Positions 42,330-52,786 of a DNA stretch of 64,000 bases are shown one piece after another. Position numbers and translations under genes: made by a program. Source of the DNA: Phytopythium helicoides (taxonomy: Eukaryota > Oomycota > Peronosporomycetes > Pythiales > Pythiaceae); the NCBI GenBank assembly GCA_024867545.1, contig JANFNE010000037.1, positions 372,001 to 436,000 on the forward strand, read 5' to 3'. The notes beneath the pieces are model-generated. The model searched no databases and was not told where the DNA came from. It saw nothing but the letters and a program-made list of their open reading frames with translations. Position 1 is the first letter of the stretch, and every line of letters begins with the position of its first letter.

Positions 42330-43534
42330 ATGGCGCCGCCCTCGCCCGCCGCGCCGCTGGTGGTGCAGGACTTTCTGCGGCAGCTGCAGGACGCGGACGT
42401 GGCCGTGGCCGTGGCGGTCATCAAGGCGCTGACGGGCGTCATCTACCGCAGCGAGGCCAGCACCATGATGCAGATGGAGGGCGAGCTGCAGGAGGCGGCG
42501 GCGCAGCTGCGCGCGCTGCACGAGCAGGAGCGTGGCGCGGACGCGGGCTCGGCCGCCGGTGCGCGGCTGCACAACTCGATCGCCACTACGGCGGGCTGCC
42601 AGCTCTTCCTGCGCTACGTGACGCGCACCTTTTCTCGAGTTCGACGTGCGTGGCTGTTGGCTGGAGCTGCTGCTGCGGGGGCTTTTGGTAACACTTCGGG
42701 CGGACGCGGTGGCCTCGCAGGACTTTGAGCTATGCAAGTCGCAGCTGATCGAGCGCGGAGAGCAGTTCGCAGAGACCGTCGCTCTCCAGCCGCAAGCGCA
42801 TCACCGAGGTCGGACACAACTTCATCCGCGACGGCATGGTGCGGTGGCATCTTGAGCTTCTCTAGACCGGCGGCGGCGACGCTCGCACTTACCTTGTCGA
42901 CCTGTGACGGAGCAGAAAGTGCTGACGGTGGGCCGCTCCCGCGTCGTCGAGGCGCTGCTGCGCGAGGCCGCCAAGACCAAGCACTTCTCGGTGTTCGTGA
43001 CCGAGGGCCGCAGCAACAGCTCGGGAGTCGAGACGGCCGACCTGCTTGGCGCGGCGGGCATTCCCACTACCGTCATCCTCGACTCGGCTGTCGGCTACTA
43101 CATGGAGCAGGTCAGCATGGTCATCGCTGGTGCCGAGGGCGTCGTCGAAAACGGTGGCATCGTCAACTCGGTAGGTCTCCAAATAACAGGAAACTGAACC
43201 TCGAGAAAGGAAGAGCTGACACAGCAAATCAAACACACAGGTCGGAACCTACTCGGTTGCGGTGATCGCGCAGGCCATGAAGAAGCCCTTTTACGTGGCG
43301 GCCGAGAGCTACAAGTTTGCCCGTCTGTACCCGCTGAACCAGCGTGATGTACCGCAGAAGCAGATGAAGCGCGCGCCGGCCGGCGAGCTCAGCGCGGACG
43401 CCAAGAAGCATGTGTCGTTCGAGAGCCCCTTCTTCGACTACACGCCTCCCGGATACATTGCGCTCATGTTCACGGACCTGGGCGTGCTCACACCGTCAGC
43501 CGTCTCGGACGAGCTTATTAAGTTATACCAGTAG
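42330..43534 (+). CDS. EIF2B1: Translation initiation factor eIF2B subunit alpha
   Basis: Regulatory subunit of the eIF2 guanine nucleotide exchange factor. Diagnostic blocks: FELCKSQLIERGEQFAET, HNFIRDG, RSRVVEALLREAAK, VTEGRSNSSG, DSAVGYYMEQVSMVIAGAEG, VVENGGIVNS, KPFYVAAESYKFARLYPLNQ, FTDLGVLTPSAVSDELIKLY. Four exons: introns 42646-42720, 42839-42915 and 43171-43240. ATG 42330 (MAPPSPAAPLVVQDFLRQLQ) is preferred over the in-frame upstream ATGs, because the conserved region starts there. Two extra bases disturb the frame: TTTT for TTT near 42634 (TF/LEFD) and one near 42786 (before SRKRITEVG). Since this subunit is conserved and single-copy in the window, these are likely consensus errors. 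Confidence 0.85.
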
Positions 43535-43662
43535 GCGAGTGACCGGGATATGGATGACAAGGAGGACGGAATGGATACGCATGGGCCTTGCGTCGGAAAG
43601 AAGCAAGTGGCTTGGCAAATCTGAAAGGCAAAAACATGTTAGAGTCGGTATTTTCGTTCGAA

Positions 43663-46414
43663 CTAGTCTTTGCGGCGCTTCTTCTTGCTCTTCTTTTTCT
43701 TCGAGGTGGCGGAGGCCTTTTGCTTGCTTATCTTCGCGGCGTCAGGAACAAACTTGCGAACGACAGATTCAATTGCCGAGTATCCAGGGTCAGCTCGAGC
43801 CTCAGGCACCTGCAGCCACTCAAACCACAGCTCGAGCATTCGTGCCGACGCGCGATCTTTGAACCTGATGTACGTTGTGAATAGTAGGAGCTCAGTCTAG
43901 AGTACCCGTCATCGTTGACAAAAGTGAGAGCTGCGTACCGCTTCCAATCCCCGACAGACTTGCCTACATTCTCGTTGAGAAATGGGTCGCCATCGCGCTC
44001 ATTGAACTCGAGCGGAGACTTGACAATTTGAGCGTAGGCAAGCCCCAGGTTCTTGAGATTCGATGCGCGGGTCCAGAATTGCTGGGGCTCGAATTGGTAC
44101 GAGTGTTCCATTGCGTGCGTCGCCTCTGCAAACAGACTGATATTGTGTGGATCTTCCTCAATTGCCTCTTGGAGTAGATACGTCGACCAGCTCAGTCTCT
44201 TCATGCCGTGATTGCGAGCCTGCAGCCATTTACCGAAGCGGTTAGATTGACCCACAACAGTGTCATCGTGAAAGTACGCACTATTGTCCATTCCCATGTC
44301 TCGTCGTCGTATTTCTCGGGCGACGGAAGCGTAGGGAGGGCGCCGCGAACCGCGTTCATGACACTTTGTTGACCTTCATACCAGTCAGAGATAGGAAGTT
44401 GCTTTTGTGAGAGCAGAGTGAACTCGTCAACGAGTCCGAAAGGCACAAGGGAATACTTGGCGTTGAAATCTTGGTCGTTGTAGTTGAGATGCCCGCCGAG
44501 AAAAAAGCGACGCCTCGTTCCTGCTGAAACTTGGGTGTTCATATTGGCATCAAGAAGTCCTGCCATAGTAAAGCCATCCTTCTGCAACAATCAGAGAGCG
44601 TAAATGAGTAGCTGTTCGTGCTATAAGCACTACGTGATGGCGTACCTGTGAACCAAAAGCCACGAGTCTGGAGCCGGGGAACGACAATTCTGGGTACGTC
44701 GCATGCTTGGTTGAAAACCACGCGTACGTCATCATCGAGAGTTGCAGCACCGTAATGTCTGGACGGAAGTGCTCGCATCGCTGCAAATAACGAATGGCTG
44801 TCCAGTGCAGATCGAAGCTGACAAACATCACCGAGTTGCTTGGGAGCGGGTCCAAGAGTGCTCGTGCATAGTCACGAATAAAGTAAGCTTGACTCTGGTC
44901 CATCAACTCATACCACGTGCCAACTTGAACTGCAACCAGCGCAAGACAAGTTGCCTGAACAGCAGTCACCAGGGTCGAAGATCTTGTCTGCGCAACCAAA
45001 TTCTGCAGATACTGGAAGCCGAGGCCAACCCAAATAAACACGATAACGTTCGGCTGTTGCCAAAATCGCATGTGCACACCGTAAAGAAGTCGCTCGTTCA
45101 GCGGCAGGTTCGACAACGAGTGGAACACCAACATGTAAAAGGCATAAAGCGCCACAAGCATGACCCCGAACGCAGATACTCCCGAAGTTTGATGCTGAGA
45201 GCACACTTTAAGACGAAGCGACGACCAGATGCCCAGCAAAACTAGTGGAAGTGCTAAATGCAGTGGGATCTCCCTCGTTGAAAGATCAATGGCGTAGAGG
45301 TAGAGTCTCGTCCAGAGACCTTCTGTCTCGTCGCTGGTGGAGAACAAACGAAAAGTTCCATAGTCGGCGCGGCGAATGTGGTGCACAAATCCCAGCACGC
45401 TTGTGACGTCGCCCCACGAACCAGGCTGTGGGTTCCATGTGGACGTAATTGGCATGTACGCGTACGGCAATAATCCAACAAAGAACGCTGCCGAAAGGGT
45501 TTCTAGCTCGGGGGCCTTCCAGATCGTTCGTCGACGGGTGTAGAGCACCCATGCGATGATCGGCAGCTCGAATAAAATGCTCGTGTGCTGGTTGCACATG
45601 GCCAATCCGCACACAAACGCTCCAACGACCGCTGAGCGAAAGTCACGCTTGTCGTCGTTCGTACACGAGCAGCAAGTAAATGAGCAATGCTGCAAACAGA
45701 TTATTGAGCGCGAACACCTCTGCGCTGACTGCATACGTCCATATGAGGGGAGAAAACGCGAATAGAGCCTGGATGACACACCGAGCGTTTCTGTCAGACA
45801 GTAAAGTTGACCCCAACGGTTGTGATCAACTCACCGCAGCAGAAGCAGCCGCAGCCCATCTTGTGTCTGACTTGTGTAGGGCCGATATTTCCGAAACACC
45901 CGCGATCGTCAGGAAGATTAACCCCGTGGCAACCGCATCGCAAACTGTAAGTGTACGCCACAGTCATCAGCTAAATTACTCCTCGTGGGATTTCATCCTC
46001 GTCGTAGTCAACACCACAACTCCCCCACCTGCAGAAAAGAGATTCGCGCTCCACGCCGGGTTTGCTGCTTGGTTCAAGCTCGCCAGCACGCGCATCCACC
46101 CGTGCACGAGCATGTTGAAGAGTGGATACCCCGGTGGATGGGAGACGCCGAGGTGGCACGATTCGGCCACGAGCTCGCCGCTGTCGCCGCCTGCGACCGA
46201 CGGGTACAACGTCGACGCGTACACGAGCAGCACGCCAAGCTCTAGCACGACGAGTGCCACCCACTCGGTTCTTGTCAGCGGATACGAGCCACGAGGTCGT
46301 GGGCAGCTTCGCAACTTGCGCCTTGGGCTTCGCAGCTGCATCTGTTGTCGCTGACGAGGGAGGAGAGGCCTGGACGACGTCGCGGCGGCGGAGATGGCGA
46401 CGGCGATCGGCCAT
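43663..46414 (-). CDS. TMEM260: TMEM260-like protein O-mannosyltransferase (DUF2723)
   Basis: A multi-pass ER membrane enzyme. The signature TLYPSVAGGDSGELVAES..LGVSHPPGYPLFNM, then AVSAEVFALNNLF and GLAMCNQHTSILF, identify the TMEM260/DUF2723 family, whose animal member transfers O-mannose to IPT domains of plexins and MET-type receptors. Exons join through introns 45945-46028, 45769-45834, 44583-44645, 44220-44281 (with a CTAAC branch site) and 43865-43905 (41 bp). The C-terminus is a soluble helical region ending in a Lys/Arg-rich tail (SKKKKSKKKRRKD) and TAG. Start MADRRRHLRRRDVVQ at 46414 is inferred; it needs removal of one base near 46262 to join EWVALVVLELG. A second extra base lies near 45660 (LLVY/NDDKRDF). 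Confidence 0.82.
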
Positions 46415-46628
46415 CTTTGATGAAGGAATGAAAAGCAAGTGGAGCAAAGATACCGACGTCGGTTCGCTGGAATCTTTGACAACGTTCGTGCGCAGCTCAC
46501 TAGTCCTACTTGACGACCCTCTGGCTGGTCGGATCCATGTCGCTCGCTTCCATGATCGAAAGCTTTTCCACCAGCGACGTGGCCGTGCGTGCTGCTCGAC
46601 ATGAATCCTTCACTAATCACCCCGAGCA

Positions 46629-48071
46629 TCAGTCAAGGCGCTGGTGCTTGGGCTCTTGAGCCTCTGCGTCATCTCCCGAGTCGTCACCTGCCGGGTGAGA
46701 TGTCGTGAATAGAGAAGCGATCTGTAATTGCTGCATCGTGTCGTCGGTGACGCCTGGGCAGTCCAGAAGAATATGCTTCCGCATCCGAGAGGCAATTCGA
46801 CTGCCCAACCAGGGGCAGAATTTGCAGCTCGCCCTAGTCAGCCCGACCTCGACGAAATACCTCCATACAGCAGATCGAGGTCGCCCAGAAGAAATAGCTG
46901 GAATTGGCGTCGGTGCTGCAGGCACTGACGAAGGCACTGCTGGCGTTGGTATCGGCGCTGCTGGCGTTGACCTTCGCATCAAGTCTTCAAGATAAATGAT
47001 GGGCGATGCTTTCTTCCACTTTGCTAGCTCCTCACGCGGGAGTAGCCGATGCAACAGCCCAACAACAGCCGCTTCGTCGTAGGTGGTCACAGGTTCACCT
47101 CCGTCGTCTGTGCGCCAATTTACGCGCTGCTCGTGCATGAACTGCACGAGCATAACCACAGCCGCTTCGTTGGGTTGGTAAAGCTCGTTCGACATCGGGG
47201 TGTCCACGCGGTACCAGCTATAGGAGGTGAGGCAGAGCTCGATCCTGTATTTTGTATCAGCGATCTTGTCGCCATCGATCTGCTCCATTACAACGATCTT
47301 GATCCGGAACCCGTACTTTGCAAAATGCCTGGCCTGTACCCTCAAATGCTCGACCACATTGACGCAACCGCCGTACTTGTAGAAAACCACCCCATTGTCG
47401 TCTTCGAGCCGAAACAGATAGGCGGAGCCTCTCCTCTTGGCCGCCCCAAGCCGATCCGAACAGGCCTTCTGAAGCCCGGCAGCTGTGAGGAACGGCTGGC
47501 GTGGGGATTTCTCCGTCCGGAAGTAGAGGAAGTGCCGTCCCTGCTCGAAGTGGAGGTCGGGCCGCGAGACAATTTCGGCGATGTCAAACTCGAAGGCGAT
47601 AGCAACATCGTAGGCGTCGAAGAAAACATCTCCGAAAGTCTTCTCTCCACGCATCTCGACGCGGTGGAGCCGACCGTCGACGTCCGCAAAGAGTGCATCG
47701 AGCTCCGGATCCGTGAACGCATCAGGTGCCATCGGCAACCTGGAGGACGAAAAGTCAGGAGTCCATCTAGTGGTACCCTGTCTGGTGGGGTTCCTGGCGG
47801 CTGCGATTTTGGCGATTTCGCCTTCGTCGATGCGTGGGGCCAAGAGCTCGGTCTGGCCCAGAAATTCCAGTACACGCGCGATTTGGTTGCTAGGGTCGTC
47901 GCTCATATTGTTGCTGCCTGCTTCCTTCCTCGCTCGTTTGCGAATGAAAGCCGTCGGCGTTGGCGCCGCCGTCCGAGCTTCATGGGACCAGGTCGTTGAG
48001 CAAATGAACGCTCTGCGCGTTTGTATACTTGTGGCAGTTGGAGCAGCATTTTCGCGATTGCTGCCATCCAA
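46629..48071 (-). CDS. BED-type zinc-finger protein with possible GIY-YIG-like core
   Basis: An uninterrupted 480-codon frame; the ATG at 47906 (MSDDPSNQIARVLEFLG) is an alternative start. The C-terminal region (about residues 405-450) has W.YFVEVG..SCKFC, then MRKHILLDC, fitting a BED-type finger as found in hAT-related and domesticated transposase proteins. Around residues 215-290, SAYLFRLEDDNGVVFYKYGG followed by EHLRVQARHF has the spacing of a GIY-YIG-like (T5orf172) nuclease core (Y-x-F, YKYG, R..). The preceding FLYFRTEKSP.PFLTAAGL is reminiscent of BRO/MSV199 N-domains of large DNA viruses and mobile elements. These two are weak resemblances, not assignments. A Pro/Ala linker precedes the finger. 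Confidence 0.7.
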   Translation of the reverse strand: MDGSNRENAAPTATSIQTRRAFICSTTWSHEARTAAPTPTAFIRKRARKEAGSNNMSDDPSNQIARVLEFLGQTELLAPRIDEGEIAKIAAARNPTRQGTTRWTPDFSSSRLPMAPDAFTDPELDALFADVDGRLHRVEMRGEKTFGDVFFDAYDVAIAFEFDIAEIVSRPDLHFEQGRHFLYFRTEKSPRQPFLTAAGLQKACSDRLGAAKRRGSAYLFRLEDDNGVVFYKYGGCVNVVEHLRVQARHFAKYGFRIKIVVMEQIDGDKIADTKYRIELCLTSYSWYRVDTPMSNELYQPNEAAVVMLVQFMHEQRVNWRTDDGGEPVTTYDEAAVVGLLHRLLPREELAKWKKASPIIYLEDLMRRSTPAAPIPTPAVPSSVPAAPTPIPAISSGRPRSAVWRYFVEVGLTRASCKFCPWLGSRIASRMRKHILLDCPGVTDDTMQQLQIASLFTTSHPAGDDSGDDAEAQEPKHQRLD

Positions 48072-50302
48072 GCACGCTCGACATCAGCAAATGCTCTTGG
48101 AGACCATACGGAAGCATGGTACTGTAGAGGTAGATGAACGACCGCCATCACTAGCGAGTCAAGCCATGTCAAGCATGACCCTCATGAGTCATGAGTCATG
48201 ACGACGACCATGCAGACGGCAAAAATGTGTCGAGGTGTGGCATACACTACTCATCACCGTATCACTCCGTCTAAGTGCGAGGTTGTCGACGTCGACGGTC
48301 CCACGTGCAGTCATGCCATCGCTGCTGCCAATGCGCCAAGTTGCTGAGCTCTTCCCGCTGCTCCCGTCGCCTCGGTGCACTGGTGACGACGTGCTGCGCC
48401 TGGTGACATCAGAGCATCAACGCCGCCGAGTTACCAGCGGGCACGCAACTCGGCGGCCGTCCCACGCACTGCACTCTCGCTCCACCGGTCATCCGGCGCG
48501 GTGCAGACTCGTGACGCTCTGGTGTCGCGTGCCGGCGCTGCAAAGCCCCAAGCACCCTTTGCATTGGCGTCCGACGGCAAAGCCTCCGTTTCACGCGATG
48601 ACGCGCCGGCCACGCTCTGCGCCGCAAGGTCCTGTTGCGCATGGACCATGTAATGCCGTGCCAGGCTCCACCCAGCATCACCTGCCGATGCCAAGCGCGC
48701 GTGTCTGCACCCTTTCGACGGTGCTCAGCATTGCAGCCGATCGCTCCGCATCAGTCTCCGTCGTGCATCAGCCATCCGCTTGAAGTTGCTACAGACCTGG
48801 GAAAGTCTCCTGTTGCGCGCCTGGCGATTACGGTACGGCCGTCCCCTCAGTGGACGCCAGATAAACGCCCGCCGCGGGGCGAATGGGCCGCTTGGGGCGG
48901 GCAGGGCCTGCCCACGCGCGTGGACGCGCTGCTTCGTCGGCCGCGTCACCAGTCACCACGACGTCGCGATCCGAATTCAGCCACATGCGCCTGACTGAGT
49001 GTAGATTAGATGCCGCCGGAATGATGGAGCGAGTGGGGGGATTTGGCTGGCGAGGGAGTGGTGGTGGTTCGGACCCATGGAGGCGTTGCGAGCACTATAT
49101 ACATAGCCGAATATCGGCAAGACAGCGGTGCCGAGCATGTTAAGCATGGCTTGCGGTTCCCCTTTCTTGCGAGATCTGCCGGCGGCGTTAAAGCGAGCAG
49201 CGTGAAGCAAAAGCGCCTTGACACCTTGCGTTTTTGCAAGCCAAGTGTTGACGCAGTCGGCGCTGCGATGGTGTGATGACTTTTCTGTTCTTGTGGCGCT
49301 TGGAGACCGACCGCTTGAACTTTGGCGTGATTTGCAAAAACCATGCGGGAGAAAACGCAGGGGTGGGCATTCAAAGCAGCCTGAGATCGCGTGCTCCTGC
49401 TTGTTTCTGCGGCTTTTACGCGAGTCGAAGCGGGCCGAACGTGAACTTCAATGGAGCCGAATAGACAAGCGCCCCCGGTTGCCGGAGTTAATATCCAATC
49501 GGAAACAGTAATGCGGCTGAATTTCTCGCTGGAGTAGCCAGCTCCATTCCGCTTCGGTGACACTCGTCACCTGGCCGCGCGGTTCAGCCTTGAACCTCCT
49601 GCAGGTTCAAGCCAGAAGACGCGGGCACGCCATGAGCATCTGACTACCGACGTGACGGTTCAAGCGGCTGGCGCGTCAGCCGACTCGCCGTTTACCCTAT
49701 CACATCTGCATGGCGGCGCCATCACCTTGCCGTGCGCAGTTCCGAAAGCTTCCGAGGCGTTTCGTGTCGCTGTCCGGTTCAACCGCAACGGCACGTTGCG
49801 GTTGAACAGCAAGTCGTCTACAAGCTTTGTCGGCCGAGTGTCGATGCATGCCAACGCCCCCAATGCTCGTGCATCCTCCTCGTGATGCCAACAACCGCCA
49901 CTAGGGCTCTTGCAAGCCCATTTGCGGGCCTCTGCTTGGCAAGCACGTCGGTCGTCTCATCGCGCCGACAGACGCAATGGAAATCCACTTGGTGTACGTA
50001 TACAAGCCGCCACTGTACACTTGGACTGCAACTACTGTTGTCGCGTACCGTAGGTGCCGCGAAAAAGCCCGCCGCGGGCTTGTCTCTTGCGCGTCAACGA
50101 GGTTCAATGTCTCGTTTTTCTCGTCGGCATTTCACGTCCGGCCTCGGCGTCCACTTAGTGGACGCAAGAGTGGACGGCGCGTACCGTGCGTCCGTCGGGA
50201 CATCGCGCCGGTTCACGAGCCGGCCGAGCCAAGCCCAGTGCTCACTTTCCAATCTGCCGTTGCCCCGTCAAGCCGTGATCCGTGCCTTCCCCCGCCACAC
50301 CA
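48072..50302. other. GC-rich, palindrome-rich region without a convincing gene
   Basis: Open frames here overlap on both strands and show no domain. Several near-perfect inverted repeats occur: 49589-49611 (9-bp arms), 49777-49807 (14-bp arms, 3-nt loop), 50065-50081 (8-bp arms) and 50147-50165 (9-bp arms), plus CCACGCGCGTGG at about 48913. The pieces CCCGCCGCGGG and GGCGTCCACT occur at both about 48850-48880 and 50067-50165. This may be a decayed transposable element or an array of short palindromic elements. Confidence 0.5.
49777..49807. repeat. Perfect 14-bp inverted repeat, 3-nt loop
   Basis: GTTCAACCGCAACG, GCA, then the exact reverse complement CGTTGCGGTTGAAC. It is the strongest of four hairpins within 600 bases. 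Confidence 0.9.
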
Positions 50303-51096
50303 ATGGAGATGATCCTGGCGCCGCTGGACGTCGCGTACGGCCAGGAGGCCTGGAAGCAGCCGGCCACGCCGCCACTCGGCCCCACCGACGCCAAGAGCAG
50401 CCTCGTGCGCCTGCCCAGTCTGTTCGCCAAGGACCGCTCGCCCCGACTCGTGGGCATGAGCGACGTGCTGAGCGCCAGCACCTGCTCGCCGCTCGAGCAC
50501 CGCATGGCGCGCCTGCCCTCGATCGACGCCATGATCCGCCGCGACGAGAGCCCGCGAGAGGCCCCCGCCTGAGAGCCTCAGCCCCGTGCAGAAGCAGTGC
50601 CTCGACCTCTACAAGCAGCTGCAGGACGTGCCTGCGTCCGCGCTCGAGTTCTCGAGCCCAGGACGAGACCACGCGCTCAGCGCGCTCAGCCAGCTCGCCG
50701 ACATGCAGGAGCGCAGCCCCAGCGACAGGAAGCGCCGCCTCGACTCGATGGACGACGCTGACCGACCGGACAAGATGCGCCGACCCAACAGCGCTAAGCT
50801 GTGCGGCATGGCCGACTGCAAGAAGCGCGCCAAGGCCGGCGGGTTCTGCATCGCCCACGGCGGCGGCCTGCGCTGCTCGGAAGAGGGCTGCCAGAAGCAC
50901 GCCGTCAGCCTCGGGACTGTGCATCAGCCACGGCGGAGGCAAGCGCTGCACGGTCGAGGGCTGCATGAACGCGTCGCGCAAGAACGGCGTGTGCTGGAGC
51001 CACGGCGGTAAGCGCCTCTGCAAGCTCGAGGGCTGCAACAAGGGCCCCAAGTCGGGCGGCTACTGCTGGAGCCACGGCGGCAAGCTCAAGAAGTGA
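50303..51096 (+). CDS. HGG-repeat (WRKY19-like) protein with two +1 shifts
   Basis: About 264 residues. The N-terminal part (MEMILAPLDVAYGQ.., basic DRKRRLDSMDDADRPDK) leads to four tandem Cys/His modules of the pattern C-x4-C...G-x-C-x2-HGG: LCGMADCKKRAKAGGFCIAHGG, then RCSEEGCQKHA..., RCTVEGCMNASRKNGVCWSHGG and LCKLEGCNKGPKSGGYCWSHGG. Such repeats occur in an expanded oomycete family often annotated as WRKY19-like; they probably bind zinc and possibly DNA, but the role is unproven. Extra single bases near 50571 (GCCTGAGAGC) and 50919 (GGGACTGTGC) break the frame. Deleting both gives one continuous protein to the TGA at 51094-51096. Confidence 0.75.
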
Positions 51097-52786
51097 GCAG
51101 CCCGCAGGCCGAGCCTCGCGCGCGCGTTGGTGTATCACTATATTTATCTCCATCATCCGCAGACAGCGCCAAGTTTTGTCGGCTTTCACCCACCCACCCC
51201 CACGCCGCCGACCGTAGTTTTTTGCTCGTTCACTCCGTAGAGGCGCTCTTCATGCGCGTTTTAGTATTTAAAAAGTTGGAACAAGCTACGCAAAAAACAC
51301 ATCCTTCGAGCTCCACTCGTGTGCATTCGACCCTCGCGGCTCTCGCAGGACGCAGCGCCAAGCGCCGCTCGGAGCTTGAATTCTCATCGTGAACAGCACT
51401 TTACAAACCTTGCAACACTATTGAACCCGGTTGTGACCCCCTGTCTGCCGCCGCCGCACCGCATGCATCCTCACCATCCAAACCGATGGCCACAAATCCA
51501 CCTGAGCCATCCGCTTCTTTCGCCGAATCGATCGCCACCAAAGCCCGCGCCATGACGCGCCGTAGTGTCCGCCGACCTCTCCAGACCTCCAACCACTAGC
51601 GACAACCACCTTCATCATCCATCCACCAGTCCATCCACGACCGCCACCAGAGTATTCGCGTGAAGCGCATGCGCCATTGCGGAGCCAAGCAAGGAGTTGC
51701 GTTTCCTGGTGCCTCGTCGACGGTGTCGCGAATCCAAGCAGCCCGCCTTTTTCTGTTGCCAACAAGCTACCAAGTTCAATCCCAAGCGATGACGTCGTCG
51801 ACGCGGTGCGACTCTTTAACGTCCGATTTGGCCAATCAGGAACGTCGGATGGTCCAGGAGAAAATCCAGAAAACAGGCTGGGACGCGGCGTGAGCGCAGG
51901 GAGCCGTCGAGAGCAATTGGTCGTTGGTGATTGGCGCGGAGATGTCCTTTAGAGAGTGCTCCTGGAGTATTGGAAAGATAATGATGTAGGGTACAAAGGG
52001 ACATTTTAGGACGAATGAAAGTGGCTTTCCGCCCCGTCGCACCTGGCGTCCAAGCACCATTCGCGACTGTCGACGTCGACACGTCACAGAGCAGACGAGT
52101 GGATATGTGGACCACACGTACACTGCTGATGACGTCGCCTTCGTCGCGGTCAGAAATGTAGCCATCAGTCGCTGTTCGAATAGACCAGCATTTCCTTGAA
52201 AAACCATTAGACCACCACCGATCGACCGGAGCAGTTTACGTCGGCCAGTTCCTCAATTGCAAAGCAGTTTGTATTTTGTATCACCAGGCGAGTCCTGTTG
52301 CGAGTACCTCACCACCTTCAAACTCTAACGTGGAGCTGCCAATCGGTTGCTTTTGATCAGTTCTAGTTTTATAGAGCTTGACGTCTCCTCGGCAGTTGAG
52401 ATGACACGAAATCATTGCACGGTCTCGACACAATCGTAAGAGCCACCTCCAACGTTGTCTATCTGTTCCCGCCGTCTATGGCAAATGAAGTTGAAGAAGA
52501 CGACGAGACTGCTATCCACTCCGACTAACTTTGAGTCAATCCTCAGATCTCCAGAGGAGCAACCGTTGGAATTGAAGCAGCACCCGACTATTTCCTGATT
52601 GAAAACCCGGGTCTTCGGTCGCAAACACGACCTCAGTCGATGACACGAATGGGATAAGTCATGTTGAATTCACACCCGGTGATGAAGAGGTCTACTATAC
52701 ACACCAATGACTTTCCTACTCCGGAGTACTGCTGACCAGATCACTCGGTTGATTCCCGAGTGGGAGCTTCGGGAAGCGAAAGGCTC
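51097..52786. other. Intergenic region with two short ORFs
   Basis: No recognisable gene. Two short frames read like protein but are unsupported: 51486-51599 (MATNPPEPSASFAESIATKA.., 37 aa) and 51788-51892 (ending ERRMVQEKIQKTGWDAA, 34 aa). They could be exons of a small gene. The rest shows nothing. Confidence 0.3.

Noticed and set aside
48235..48783. 182-codon frame on the plus strand
   Set aside because: Competing open frames of similar length lie on the other strand, composition is unlike that of a protein, and no motif was recognised.
49732..51096. A 454-codon plus-strand frame covering the HGG gene and the region before it
   Set aside because: Only its last part coincides with the true HGG-repeat frame. 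The rest is arginine-rich translation of GC-rich DNA; the real start is ATG 50303 in another frame.
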